Shown: in pieces, positions 14,476 to 20,964 of the stretch
How positions within the stretch are numbered: the stretch's first letter is position 1
How the letters are laid out: each line of letters starts with the position of its first letter
NCBI GenBank assembly: GCA_041477005.1
Contig: JBGOUJ010000055.1
Location: forward strand, 1 to 20,964
Reading direction: 5' to 3'
From: JBGOUJ01 sp041477005
GTDB taxonomy: Bacteria; Acidobacteriota; Terriglobia; Bryobacterales; JACQDG01
DNA length: 20,964 bases
Program-made: the position numbers and the translations under genes
Notes under the pieces: model-generated
The model's database searches: none
What the model saw: the letters and a program-made list of their open reading frames with translations, nothing else
What the model was told of the DNA's origin: nothing

Positions 14476-15972
14476 ATGTTTACCGCCCTAGATTACGGCA
14501 TTCTTTGTCTCTATTTCCTGGCGCTGACCGCGATCGGGGCGAAGTTCTACCGCATCAGTTCCAGCTCTTCGCAGTTCTTTGTGGGCGGCCGGGCGATGGC
14601 CTGGCTGCCCGTGGCCATTTCGGTAATCGCCTCCGATACCAGCGCCATTACGCTCCTGGGCAATCCTGGGTACACATACGAGAAAGACCTGCGACTGCTT
14701 CCTTATATCCTCAGCTATAGCGTGGCCGCCTGGCTCGTAATCATATTATTTTTGCCATTTTACTGCCGGCTCAAGATGTATACAGCGTATGAATATCTGG
14801 AGCAGCGGTTCGATGTACGCGTGCGGTCGATCACCAGTCTACTGTTCTTGTTCATCCGGGGGGCCCACGTTTCGATCGCAATGTATGCCCCGGCCACGAT
14901 CCTAACCCTGGTCAGCGGCATGCCCCTGTACTGGTCGATCCTGCTGATGGGGCTGGTCACTACGATCTACACCGCTATGGGAGGTATTCGCGCGGTCATC
15001 TGGACGGACGTGCTCCAGTTTTCCATCGTCGTGACGTCGATCGTGTGCACGTTTTCGTTCACGGCCCATCGTGTAGTGGGGGGATTGCCGGCGATCTGGC
15101 AGATTGGATCGGATTTCGGCAAGTGGCGTCTTTTCGATTTTTCGTGGAATTTGACTTCCGATGCCTCCTTTTGGGGGACGTTCGTGGGAGGAACGGTACT
15201 GGCCCTGGGCACTATCGGAACCGATCAGGCTGTGCTGCAGCGTTATTTCACGGCGAAGTCGGAGGAGGAATGTAGCCGGTCTCTGAAGGCTTTTTCCGTG
15301 TTGCTGGTTCCGTACAATACGCTGCTGCTGTTGATCGGCAGTTGCCTTTTCGTCTTCTATCATCAGAACCCCGCGCGTGCGACGGGCCTCACTTCTCCCG
15401 ACGCAGTCCTCGGGTTCTTCGCGATGCACGAGCTGCCCAGGCTCATGGCGACGCTGTTGGTCGGCTCGGTATTCGCCGCTTCAATGGGGGTGATGAGCGC
15501 GGGCATCAACTCGCTCTCTACCTGCACGGTGATTGATTTCTACCGCCGCTTGGTCGTCAAGGACGCCTCCGATCAGCGTTACGTGAAAGCCGGCCGGACG
15601 GCCACGGTTCTGTGGGGCGTGTTGACCACGATCGGCGCTGTGTATGCCGGGCGTCTCGGCGCTTTGGCTCTGGCGTTCAGCAAGGTCCAAGGGTATGTGG
15701 GTGGGGTTATGCTGGGCGTTTTCTTGCTGGGAATGGTGTTCCGCCGGCCGAGTGCGGTCGGCGCGCTGGCGGGTAGCGCAGTAGGGATTGCTGTTGTCAG
15801 TTACGCCGCCTTCGGCACGCGGGTGAGCCTGTTCTGGTATGGCATCATCGGCTGCGCCACAACCATGGCGACGGGTTACCTGGTAAGCCTGCTTTACCGC
15901 CGGCAGAAAGAAGTGCCCGCTCACCTGCTGCTGCGAGGCGCTGGAGAACGGGTGGCGGCACAAGCCTCCTGA
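14476..15972 (+). CDS. Sodium:solute symporter (SSS family)
   Basis: This 498-residue integral membrane protein has about 13 hydrophobic segments. SSS hallmarks are FFVGGRAMAWLPVAISVIASDTSAITLLGNPG in the first helices, the YTAMGGIRAVIWTDVLQF region, a GTIGTDQAVLQRY motif and a SAGINSLSTCTVIDFYRR stretch. Together these are typical of the sugar/sialic-acid/myo-inositol branch. It would import an organic solute with Na+. The following gene encodes a DHDPS/NAL-family lyase, a pairing known from sialic-acid and keto-sugar catabolism but not specific to it. The start ATG is one base after the preceding TAA. No truncation is seen. Confidence 0.92.
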   Translation: MFTALDYGILCLYFLALTAIGAKFYRISSSSSQFFVGGRAMAWLPVAISVIASDTSAITLLGNPGYTYEKDLRLLPYILSYSVAAWLVIILFLPFYCRLKMYTAYEYLEQRFDVRVRSITSLLFLFIRGAHVSIAMYAPATILTLVSGMPLYWSILLMGLVTTIYTAMGGIRAVIWTDVLQFSIVVTSIVCTFSFTAHRVVGGLPAIWQIGSDFGKWRLFDFSWNLTSDASFWGTFVGGTVLALGTIGTDQAVLQRYFTAKSEEECSRSLKAFSVLLVPYNTLLLLIGSCLFVFYHQNPARATGLTSPDAVLGFFAMHELPRLMATLLVGSVFAASMGVMSAGINSLSTCTVIDFYRRLVVKDASDQRYVKAGRTATVLWGVLTTIGAVYAGRLGALALAFSKVQGYVGGVMLGVFLLGMVFRRPSAVGALAGSAVGIAVVSYAAFGTRVSLFWYGIIGCATTMATGYLVSLLYRRQKEVPAHLLLRGAGERVAAQAS

Positions 15973-15985
15973 AGAAAGGGACGAA

Positions 15986-16912
15986 ATGCAAGCGAATCTG
16001 ACGGCTCAACGAATCCGTGGGGTGTTGCCGGCGCTGCCGACGCCGTTTACCGATGACGGCAAGGTGGATGCGCGAGGACTCGAGAAACTCGTTGCGCACG
16101 TGCTCGATGGGGGCGTGCACGGACTGTGGGTGCTCGGATCGAGCGGTGAGTTCACGGCGCTGTCCCCGGAGGAGCGCAAGCAGGTCGTGGACGTGATTGT
16201 CGGGGCGACACAACGGCGTGTGCCGGTTCTTGTGGGGCTGGGAAGCAACGACGTCAGGGAAATCATTCGCAGCGCCGAGCAAGCGCACCGCGCCGGCGCG
16301 GACGCTTGTTTTGCGCTGCTGCCATTCTACTTCGTCGCCGATCCCCGTGAAGCGATCGCTTTCTTCCGGCGGATTGCCGAGGCCAGCCCGTTGCCGGTCG
16401 TTATTTACGACAATCCCTTCTCGACGAAAACGAAGCTCGAGGCCGGGACCTATCTCGAGCTTGTCGACTGCCCGAACATCATCGCGCTCAAGGACAGCAG
16501 CAGCGACTTCGTGCGCTTCCAGGCGCTGCTTGCCGCGCTACGGGCGAACACGCCTTGGAGGGTCCTGCAGGGCGATGAGCGGCTCGTCGGTGCGAGCGTC
16601 CTCTTGGGCGCCGACGGCACAGTTGCTGCCTTGGCCAGCGTGGCGCCCCGTCTATTCGTCAGGCTTTATGAGGCTTCTGCCGCCTGTAAAGCGCAGGAGA
16701 CTGCTGCACTGCAAAGGCGGGCCATGGCCCTGGGCAAGTTGTTTGAGCTGAAGGGGCAGCCTACCGATGGCGCATTTTTTGCCGGCTTGAAGGCCGGCCT
16801 TCAAGTTCTTGGGATCTGCGGCGGCCAGGTCTCGAGCCCGTTTTCGCCGATGCCGGCCGATAAGATGCCGCTCGTAGAGAATCTGCTGCGAGAATTCGAG
16901 GAGTTTCTGTGA
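15986..16912 (+). CDS. Dihydrodipicolinate synthase / N-acetylneuraminate lyase family aldolase
   Basis: This 308-residue TIM-barrel class I aldolase has its Schiff-base Lys at 169 (IIALKDSSSD) and the catalytic Tyr at 141 (VVIYDNPF). The substrate loop is GSSGEFTALSPEER (51-64), where true DHDPS has GTTGE and sialic acid lyase has a different loop. It is therefore probably neither lysine biosynthetic nor confidently NanA. It should cleave or condense a pyruvate-derived keto acid or sugar acid. AAGAAAGGGA just upstream of the ATG at 15986 is a good ribosome-binding site. The TGA overlaps the GTG of the next gene. A perfect 20-base palindrome lies inside the coding region at 16786-16805. Confidence 0.9.
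   Translation: MQANLTAQRIRGVLPALPTPFTDDGKVDARGLEKLVAHVLDGGVHGLWVLGSSGEFTALSPEERKQVVDVIVGATQRRVPVLVGLGSNDVREIIRSAEQAHRAGADACFALLPFYFVADPREAIAFFRRIAEASPLPVVIYDNPFSTKTKLEAGTYLELVDCPNIIALKDSSSDFVRFQALLAALRANTPWRVLQGDERLVGASVLLGADGTVAALASVAPRLFVRLYEASAACKAQETAALQRRAMALGKLFELKGQPTDGAFFAGLKAGLQVLGICGGQVSSPFSPMPADKMPLVENLLREFEEFL
16786..16805. repeat. Perfect 20-base palindrome inside the aldolase gene
   Basis: CTTGAAGGCC is followed directly by its reverse complement, with no spacer. It encodes LKAGLQ in an ordinary part of the aldolase and may be accidental. It contains GGCCGGCC at its centre. Confidence 0.8.
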
Positions 16913-19038
16913 AGCGAGTCGTCGGGCTGTGGAGCGCGCTGGTCCTGGCCGGCGGCTTGTGCGCCGCTGAGAACAAGATCGCGGTCACGCAGATTCCGCA
17001 CCTGGTGAAATTTGTCAAGAACAAACAGATCGCATCGCTTCTGGCGGACCTCGCCGAATTCTCCATCCGCCTGCTCGAGTGGAATGACACGGACCGGCAG
17101 TCCGTATTGGGGGTGCAGCGCAAGGTAAAAGATGAGACCTATGCACAGGAATGGGGAGCGAACCTCGATTACACGCCGGGTACCCTGGAACAAGTCGTCA
17201 ATTTGACAAGCGAGGGTTACGCGAGCCTCCGGAGCCCGCGGCTGGTCCGGGTTCTGGTGGCGGACTCCATCTCTGTCGAGCAGAAGCCGGCTCAGCTGGA
17301 GTTGGTGGAGGGCACCGGCATCCCGGTGCCATTCCTGTTCCGCAATGCCGGGACGCAGCCGGTTCGCATCGCTGTCAAGGCGGTGGGAACCGGCGTGTCG
17401 GTCGAGCCGGTTCAGCCGCAACTACGCGCCAGGCAGACGCTGGGACTCAGACTGACCTTCACGGCCAACTCGAAACAGGCTGGCCCGGTGCAGTTGCGCA
17501 TCGAAGCCGGTTCGGCTCACCAGGAAATCGAGCTACCGGCACGGGTGTGGGGATCCCGTCGGCTGCGGGTCCAGGTGCGCGACGAGCGTGGGCAGCAGAC
17601 CCCAGCACGGATTTATCTCACCGGCGCTGACGGCCGGCCTTACGCGCCGCCTGGCGTGATCCACCGCATCACCAACGGCGACTACCACCAGCCCTTCGGC
17701 GGCGAATATTACTTTCACACCGCTGGAGATTTCGAGGCCGTGCTGCCGGCCGGCCCGGCGGAGATCGAAGTGATCAAGGGTTTTGAATACACGCCGGTGC
17801 GGCGCACGGCGGACCTGACGACCGCCGATGCGTCGGTGGTGATCAGCCTCGAGCACCCCTTTGATATGGCTGCCAAGGGCTGGTATTCCGGCGATGTTCA
17901 CATTCACCCGAACCTGTTTGGCGACCGCCTGATCAGCCCCCCGGACGTCCTGCTGATGGCCAAGGCAGAGGATCTGAACGTTTCGAATCTGCTGATCTGT
18001 AACGACGAGAGCGCGCGGGTCAATGACCTGGACCGTTTTCAGGGCGCGCCGCATCGGCTGTCCGGGGACCGTTACATCCTCTACTGGAACGAGGAAATGC
18101 GGAACCTGCGGCTTTACGGCCATATGGGGTTTCTGAAGCTGAAAACACTCGTGGAGCCGCTTTTCGTCGGCTGGCCTGGTACCCCGGAGCCCTATGATTA
18201 TCCACCCAACTACATGCAGGCGGAAAAGGCCAAGAAGCAAGGAGCGAGTGTTACCTACGTTCATCCCGGATTGCCCAGCGAATATCCGGTAGATATCGCG
18301 CTGGGCGTGGCCGACACTATCGACGCGATGTGCCAAGGGGACGAAGAGAAGCTAACGGCGGACTGGTATCGTTTGCTGAATTGCGGGTTCAAGTGCCCGA
18401 TTTCAGCCGGCACCGACGCCTATCTCAACATCCCGTATCACCTGATCCCCGGCGCGGGCCGCGTGTTTGTACAGGCGGGACCGCAGCTCACGTACGACCG
18501 CTGGATCGAGGCGTACGCTCAGGGGAGAAGTTTCGCCACCAACGCCCCGCTCCTGACTTTCACCGTCAATGGCAAAGGCCCCGGCGAAGAGATCCAGCTC
18601 GGCGCAAACCTGCAGAGGGTACGGGTAGAGGCAATGGCCCTGTCGCACGTGCCGATGCAGCAAATGGAAATTGTCGTCAATGGGCGGACGGTTGCGGCCA
18701 AGAAGGCCACCGGTGATGCACGGCGCATTGAAATGAAAGAATCCATAACTCTCACAGGAAGCTCCTGGATTGCGGCCCGGGTGCGGGGTACCGGGCACCG
18801 GCTCGTTCCCAATGATAAGGAGCTGTTCGCCCATACTAGCCCCGTCTACTGCTACCGGCAGGGCAAGGCGATTCGGTCCCGGTCAGACGCGCTCTTCTTC
18901 GTGGGACAGATTGACGGCCTGATTCAGGAGGTGAACAGGAGGGGCCATTTCGCGAAGCAGGGCCAGAAGGAGGAGGCCCTCACTCTGTTCCGCAGAGCGC
19001 AGCAAGTGTACCGCCAGAGAGCGACGGAGGGAGAATGA
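16909..19038 (+). CDS. Secreted CehA/McbA-family metallohydrolase with PHP domain
   Basis: This 709-residue exported protein has a Sec signal at about residues 1-20. The first ~320 residues look like helical, then beta-sandwich, modules (GIPVPFLFRNAG, LRLTFTANSKQ, LRVQVRDERGQ). The PHP-type metal domain starts at WYSGDVHIHPN with His331 and His333. Further landmarks are LLICNDES, VTYVHPGLPSEYP, SAGTDAY and GRSFATNAPLLTFTVNG, all typical of CehA/McbA proteins. Characterised relatives hydrolyse carbamates (carbaryl) or act on peptides, but most are uncharacterised phosphoesterase-like enzymes. A helical tail ends the protein. The GTG start overlaps the upstream TGA (GTGA), with GAGGAG at 16898-16903. 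Its own TGA overlaps the next ATG, so it is coupled on both sides. Confidence 0.85.
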   Translation: MKRVVGLWSALVLAGGLCAAENKIAVTQIPHLVKFVKNKQIASLLADLAEFSIRLLEWNDTDRQSVLGVQRKVKDETYAQEWGANLDYTPGTLEQVVNLTSEGYASLRSPRLVRVLVADSISVEQKPAQLELVEGTGIPVPFLFRNAGTQPVRIAVKAVGTGVSVEPVQPQLRARQTLGLRLTFTANSKQAGPVQLRIEAGSAHQEIELPARVWGSRRLRVQVRDERGQQTPARIYLTGADGRPYAPPGVIHRITNGDYHQPFGGEYYFHTAGDFEAVLPAGPAEIEVIKGFEYTPVRRTADLTTADASVVISLEHPFDMAAKGWYSGDVHIHPNLFGDRLISPPDVLLMAKAEDLNVSNLLICNDESARVNDLDRFQGAPHRLSGDRYILYWNEEMRNLRLYGHMGFLKLKTLVEPLFVGWPGTPEPYDYPPNYMQAEKAKKQGASVTYVHPGLPSEYPVDIALGVADTIDAMCQGDEEKLTADWYRLLNCGFKCPISAGTDAYLNIPYHLIPGAGRVFVQAGPQLTYDRWIEAYAQGRSFATNAPLLTFTVNGKGPGEEIQLGANLQRVRVEAMALSHVPMQQMEIVVNGRTVAAKKATGDARRIEMKESITLTGSSWIAARVRGTGHRLVPNDKELFAHTSPVYCYRQGKAIRSRSDALFFVGQIDGLIQEVNRRGHFAKQGQKEEALTLFRRAQQVYRQRATEGE
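19026..19030 (+). promoter_or_regulatory. Ribosome-binding site inside the end of the metallohydrolase gene
   Basis: GGAGG lies four bases before the ATG at 19035. It supports the overlapping ATGA start of the phosphotriesterase-family gene. Confidence 0.65.
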
Positions 19039-20093
19039 GTTCCGCACCAGCAGAGAGTCGCGGCAAGGTTGTGACGGTTGCGGGCCCGGTTGACCCCGGC
19101 ACACTGGGCATCACCTTGATTCACGAGCACATCTTCATCGACATCTCCTGCTACTACAGGCCGCCCAGCGACCCGGAAGGGAAACGGCTGGGGACACAGC
19201 CTCTCCGGCTCAGGAATCTCGGGTGGGTGCGGCAGAACTCGATGAGCAGTCGGAGCAACCTGCACCTGGATGACGCCCGGATCGCCATCGCCGAGCTAAG
19301 GAGGTTCGGCGGGGCCGGTGGAGGCGCTGTCGTGGACCAGACGCCTGTCGGCATCGGCCGAAACCCCGAGGGGCTGCGCAATATCGCTCAAAAGACCGGG
19401 CTTCGTATCATAGCCGGGAGCGGGTATTACATTGCGGTCTCACATCCGCCGAAGGTTGCGACGAGCACCCGCGATCAACTGACCGAGCAAATCGTCCGAG
19501 ATACTACCCAGGGCATCGACCAGACCGGCGTTCGCGCCGGGATCATCGGCGAAATCGGAACCTCATGGCCGCTGCAGCCGGGTGAAGAGAAGGTACTCCG
19601 TGGGGCCGCGCAGGCCCAGAAGCAAACTGGGGCGCCGATGTCGATCCATCCCGGCACCTCGCGCGAGGCGCCGCAGCGCATCATCGCTATTCTGCGAGAG
19701 GAGGGAGTCGATCTGCACCGCGTGCTCATGAGCCATATCGAGGCCCGCTATCGCGGCGGCCTGGACGATTACAAGGCGCTTGCGGACACGGGGTGCAATC
19801 TCGCTTTCGACACCTTCGGCCGCGAGCAGTATTTTGCCGCTCTCGGCCGGCAGCACCCACAAGACGATCAGAGGATCGAGATGATCGCCGAGCTGGCGCG
19901 CCAGGGCTACGCCAAACAGATTATGCTCTCGCAGGACGTGTGCTACCGCAGCGACCTCTTCTGTTACGGAGGGCACGGCTACGCGCACATCCTGCGCAAC
20001 ATTGTGCCGCGGCTCGAGAGCCGGGGGGTGCCGGCCGCCGATATCGAGAGGATGTTGGTGTTGAATCCGAACAAGTTTCTGGCATTCCAGTAA
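19035..20093 (+). CDS. Phosphotriesterase-family metallohydrolase (amidohydrolase superfamily)
   Basis: This 352-residue cytoplasmic binuclear metal hydrolase shows the family ligand set: His30 and His32 (IHEHIF), Glu173 in GEIGTS at the position of the bridging residue, His205 (SIHPG), His234 (MSHIE) and Asp301 (SQDV). The N-terminal phrase GKVVTVAGPVDPGTLG and the C-terminal MLVLNPNKFLAF ending are typical. Natural activities in the family include lactonases, esterases and N-acyl-sugar or N-acyl-amino-acid hydrolases; true phosphotriesterase activity is rare. The bridging residue is Glu, not carboxylated Lys, as in several lactonase/esterase branches. It is translationally coupled to the metallohydrolase before it and followed four bases later by a broken amidohydrolase. 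Confidence 0.88.
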   Translation: MSSAPAESRGKVVTVAGPVDPGTLGITLIHEHIFIDISCYYRPPSDPEGKRLGTQPLRLRNLGWVRQNSMSSRSNLHLDDARIAIAELRRFGGAGGGAVVDQTPVGIGRNPEGLRNIAQKTGLRIIAGSGYYIAVSHPPKVATSTRDQLTEQIVRDTTQGIDQTGVRAGIIGEIGTSWPLQPGEEKVLRGAAQAQKQTGAPMSIHPGTSREAPQRIIAILREEGVDLHRVLMSHIEARYRGGLDDYKALADTGCNLAFDTFGREQYFAALGRQHPQDDQRIEMIAELARQGYAKQIMLSQDVCYRSDLFCYGGHGYAHILRNIVPRLESRGVPAADIERMLVLNPNKFLAFQ

Positions 20094-20097
20094 AGTC

Positions 20098-20519
20098 ATG
20101 ATCGATATCCACACTCGTTCCCGCATGGCTGCATAAGCGACGAGTCTGTCCAGGAGGCGGCGCTGATGGGGAAGGATACTGCGATCTCGATGGATGCTGT
20201 TCCCGAGCGGCACTGGGCGGCGCTGCAGTCGGTCGAGCGCGCCGTCGCTCTGGCCATGCGCTTCTTCCATGTCGACGTCAGCGGCCTCTTTTACCGACCC
20301 TGGCAGTTCTACAACTCCATGATGTTGGCCGAGGAGTACAACGCGGAGCACCAGCTGCTGTTCGGCTCCGACTGGCCGATTGCCACGCCCGAGGAGACCG
20401 CACAGGGGATTCGCAACGTTAACCATGTGGTGGACGGGACCACCCGGCCCAAGGTGGCTCTTTCGACCGTTGAAGAGATTCTGGCTCGTGACCCACTGAA
20501 GACACTCGGAATTTCTTGA
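20098..20519 (+). pseudogene. Amidohydrolase (amidohydrolase_2 type), frameshifted and internally deleted
   Basis: The ATG at 20098 opens MIDIHT, the start of the family's HxH metal motif, but this frame stops at TAA 20134-20136. In the next frame the expected continuation appears (HSFPHGCISDESVQEAAL, from 20112) and runs into the open frame through 20166 to the stop at 20517-20519. A loss of about four bases at 20109-20115, where CAC is repeated, explains the shift. The later part is also short. An N-terminal-like helix (LQSVERAVALAMRF) is joined to a C-terminal block, FHVDVSGLFYRPWQFYN and LLFGSDWPIATPEET, with its metal-ligand Asp. Relatives have some 150 or more residues between these. 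The total of about 140 codons, against 270-300 normally, argues for a dead gene. Confidence 0.72.
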
Positions 20520-20523
20520 ACCA

Positions 20524-20964
20524 ATGACAACTACATCTACTTCAAAATCGTTGGACATTCTGAACCATAACAAGAAGTTCATGCCGGGCGGAGTCTGTTC
20601 CATTAACCGCATGGTGGAGCCTCCGATTGTGTTTGTGAGAGCCGAAGGCGCCTACATGTGGGACGCCGATGGCAAGCGTTACATTGACTACCACGCCGCT
20701 TTCGGTCCGCACTTTCTGGGGCACCATCATCCCCGCGTTACAGCAGCCGTGGAAGAGGTCCTCCACAGTTGCGCTACCCTTTCCGGCACCGGCACGACCA
20801 TCCTGGAAGGCCGTCTGGCCGAACTGCTGTGTACCAACATCGCCACCCTCGAAAGCCTGGTCATCCTGAATACGGGCAGCGAGGCCACCGCAGCCGCGAT
20901 CCGGCTGAGCCGCGCGGTGACGGATCGGGACCACGTCATCGTGATGCAGGGCGGCTACAACGGC
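20524..20964 (+). CDS. Class-III aminotransferase, glutamate-1-semialdehyde aminomutase-like (3' end outside window)
   Basis: 147 codons are open from the ATG at 20524 to the right edge, out of an expected ~430. Recognisable segments are FMPGGVCSINR, then VRAEGAYMWDADGKRYIDYHAAFGPHFLGHHHP near residues 38-70, and LNTGSEATAAAIRLSRA, which is the PLP phosphate-binding GSEA region, followed by a GGYNG turn. This is the fold-type I, class-III layout shared by GSA aminomutase (HemL), omega-aminotransferases and diaminobutyrate transaminases. The catalytic Lys would lie outside the window. Its place at the end of a catabolic series suggests an amino-donor or acceptor role and not tetrapyrrole synthesis, but this is inference. 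The start is five bases after the amidohydrolase stop, with only a weak ribosome-binding site. Confidence 0.85.
   Translation, partial: MTTTSTSKSLDILNHNKKFMPGGVCSINRMVEPPIVFVRAEGAYMWDADGKRYIDYHAAFGPHFLGHHHPRVTAAVEEVLHSCATLSGTGTTILEGRLAELLCTNIATLESLVILNTGSEATAAAIRLSRAVTDRDHVIVMQGGYNG

Noticed and set aside
14476..16912. Definite sialic-acid (nan) catabolic operon
   Set aside because: The SSS symporter and NAL/DHDPS-type aldolase are compatible, but the substrate loop GSSGE is not diagnostic and no nanE, nanK or nagA-like genes are present in the window.
1..20964. tRNA or rRNA genes, CRISPR arrays, insertion sequences or transposases
   Set aside because: I saw no repeat-spacer pattern, no transposase-like protein, no terminal inverted repeats and no tRNA-like sequence; coding sequence fills nearly the whole window.

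Overview
This window is about 21 kb of GC-rich bacterial DNA, roughly 60% by eye. Every credible gene is on the + strand and the packing is very tight: stops overlap the next start as ATGA, GTGA or TGATG at six or more junctions, and only one gap exceeds 100 bases. The gene set suggests a soil- or sediment-type Acidobacteriota (Solibacteres/Bryobacterales-like). It includes a twin-arginine Gfo/Idh/MocA oxidoreductase, DUF3500, sialidase-like Asp-box proteins, a CehA/McbA-type PHP protein, RraA-like and DHDPS-like enzymes, and an SSS symporter. Planctomycetota or Verrucomicrobiota remain possible. No rRNA or marker gene settles the taxonomy.

Layout. (1) 1-3093: the tail of a sugar-phosphate isomerase/epimerase-like TIM barrel, a Tat-exported Gfo/Idh/MocA oxidoreductase and a secreted DUF3500 protein. 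(2) 3098-6097: a complete four-gene polar-amino-acid-type ABC importer in the order binding protein, permease, permease, ATPase. It closely resembles the ectoine/hydroxyectoine system EhuBCDA. (3) 6108-6682: two gene remnants. One joins the start of an HpcH/HpaI-type aldolase to the tail of a glycosidase-like protein. The other keeps only the beginning and end of a D-2-hydroxyacid dehydrogenase. (4) 6695-12156: a sialidase-like protein, an RraA-family protein, an AAC(3)-family acyltransferase-like protein, an M19 membrane dipeptidase with a premature stop, a second, Tat-exported, sialidase-like protein and a small secreted orphan. (5) 12271-20964: the only good promoter candidate, then a secreted glycosidase-like propeller protein, a maleate isomerase/arylmalonate decarboxylase-family enzyme, an SSS symporter, a DHDPS/N-acetylneuraminate-lyase-family aldolase, a CehA/McbA-type metallohydrolase, a phosphotriesterase-family hydrolase, a broken amidohydrolase and the start of a class-III aminotransferase.

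Taken together this looks like a scavenging locus. Secreted propeller and PHP hydrolases would release small molecules, two unrelated importers (ABC and Na+ symport) would take them up, and cytoplasmic lyases, hydrolases and an aminotransferase would process acidic or amidic intermediates. The substrate cannot be read from the sequence. Ectoine-type compounds (from the ABC importer plus an EutA-superfamily enzyme) and ulosonic/sialic-acid-like sugars (from Asp-box proteins, an NAL/DHDPS-type lyase and SSS) are the two hypotheses worth testing.

The most unusual feature is the number of damaged genes. At three loci a recognisable N-terminus is joined to a recognisable C-terminus with the middle missing. 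A fourth gene has a sense-to-TGA change just before its conserved last 14 residues. This could be real genome decay in a recently rearranged region or a metagenome assembly artefact.
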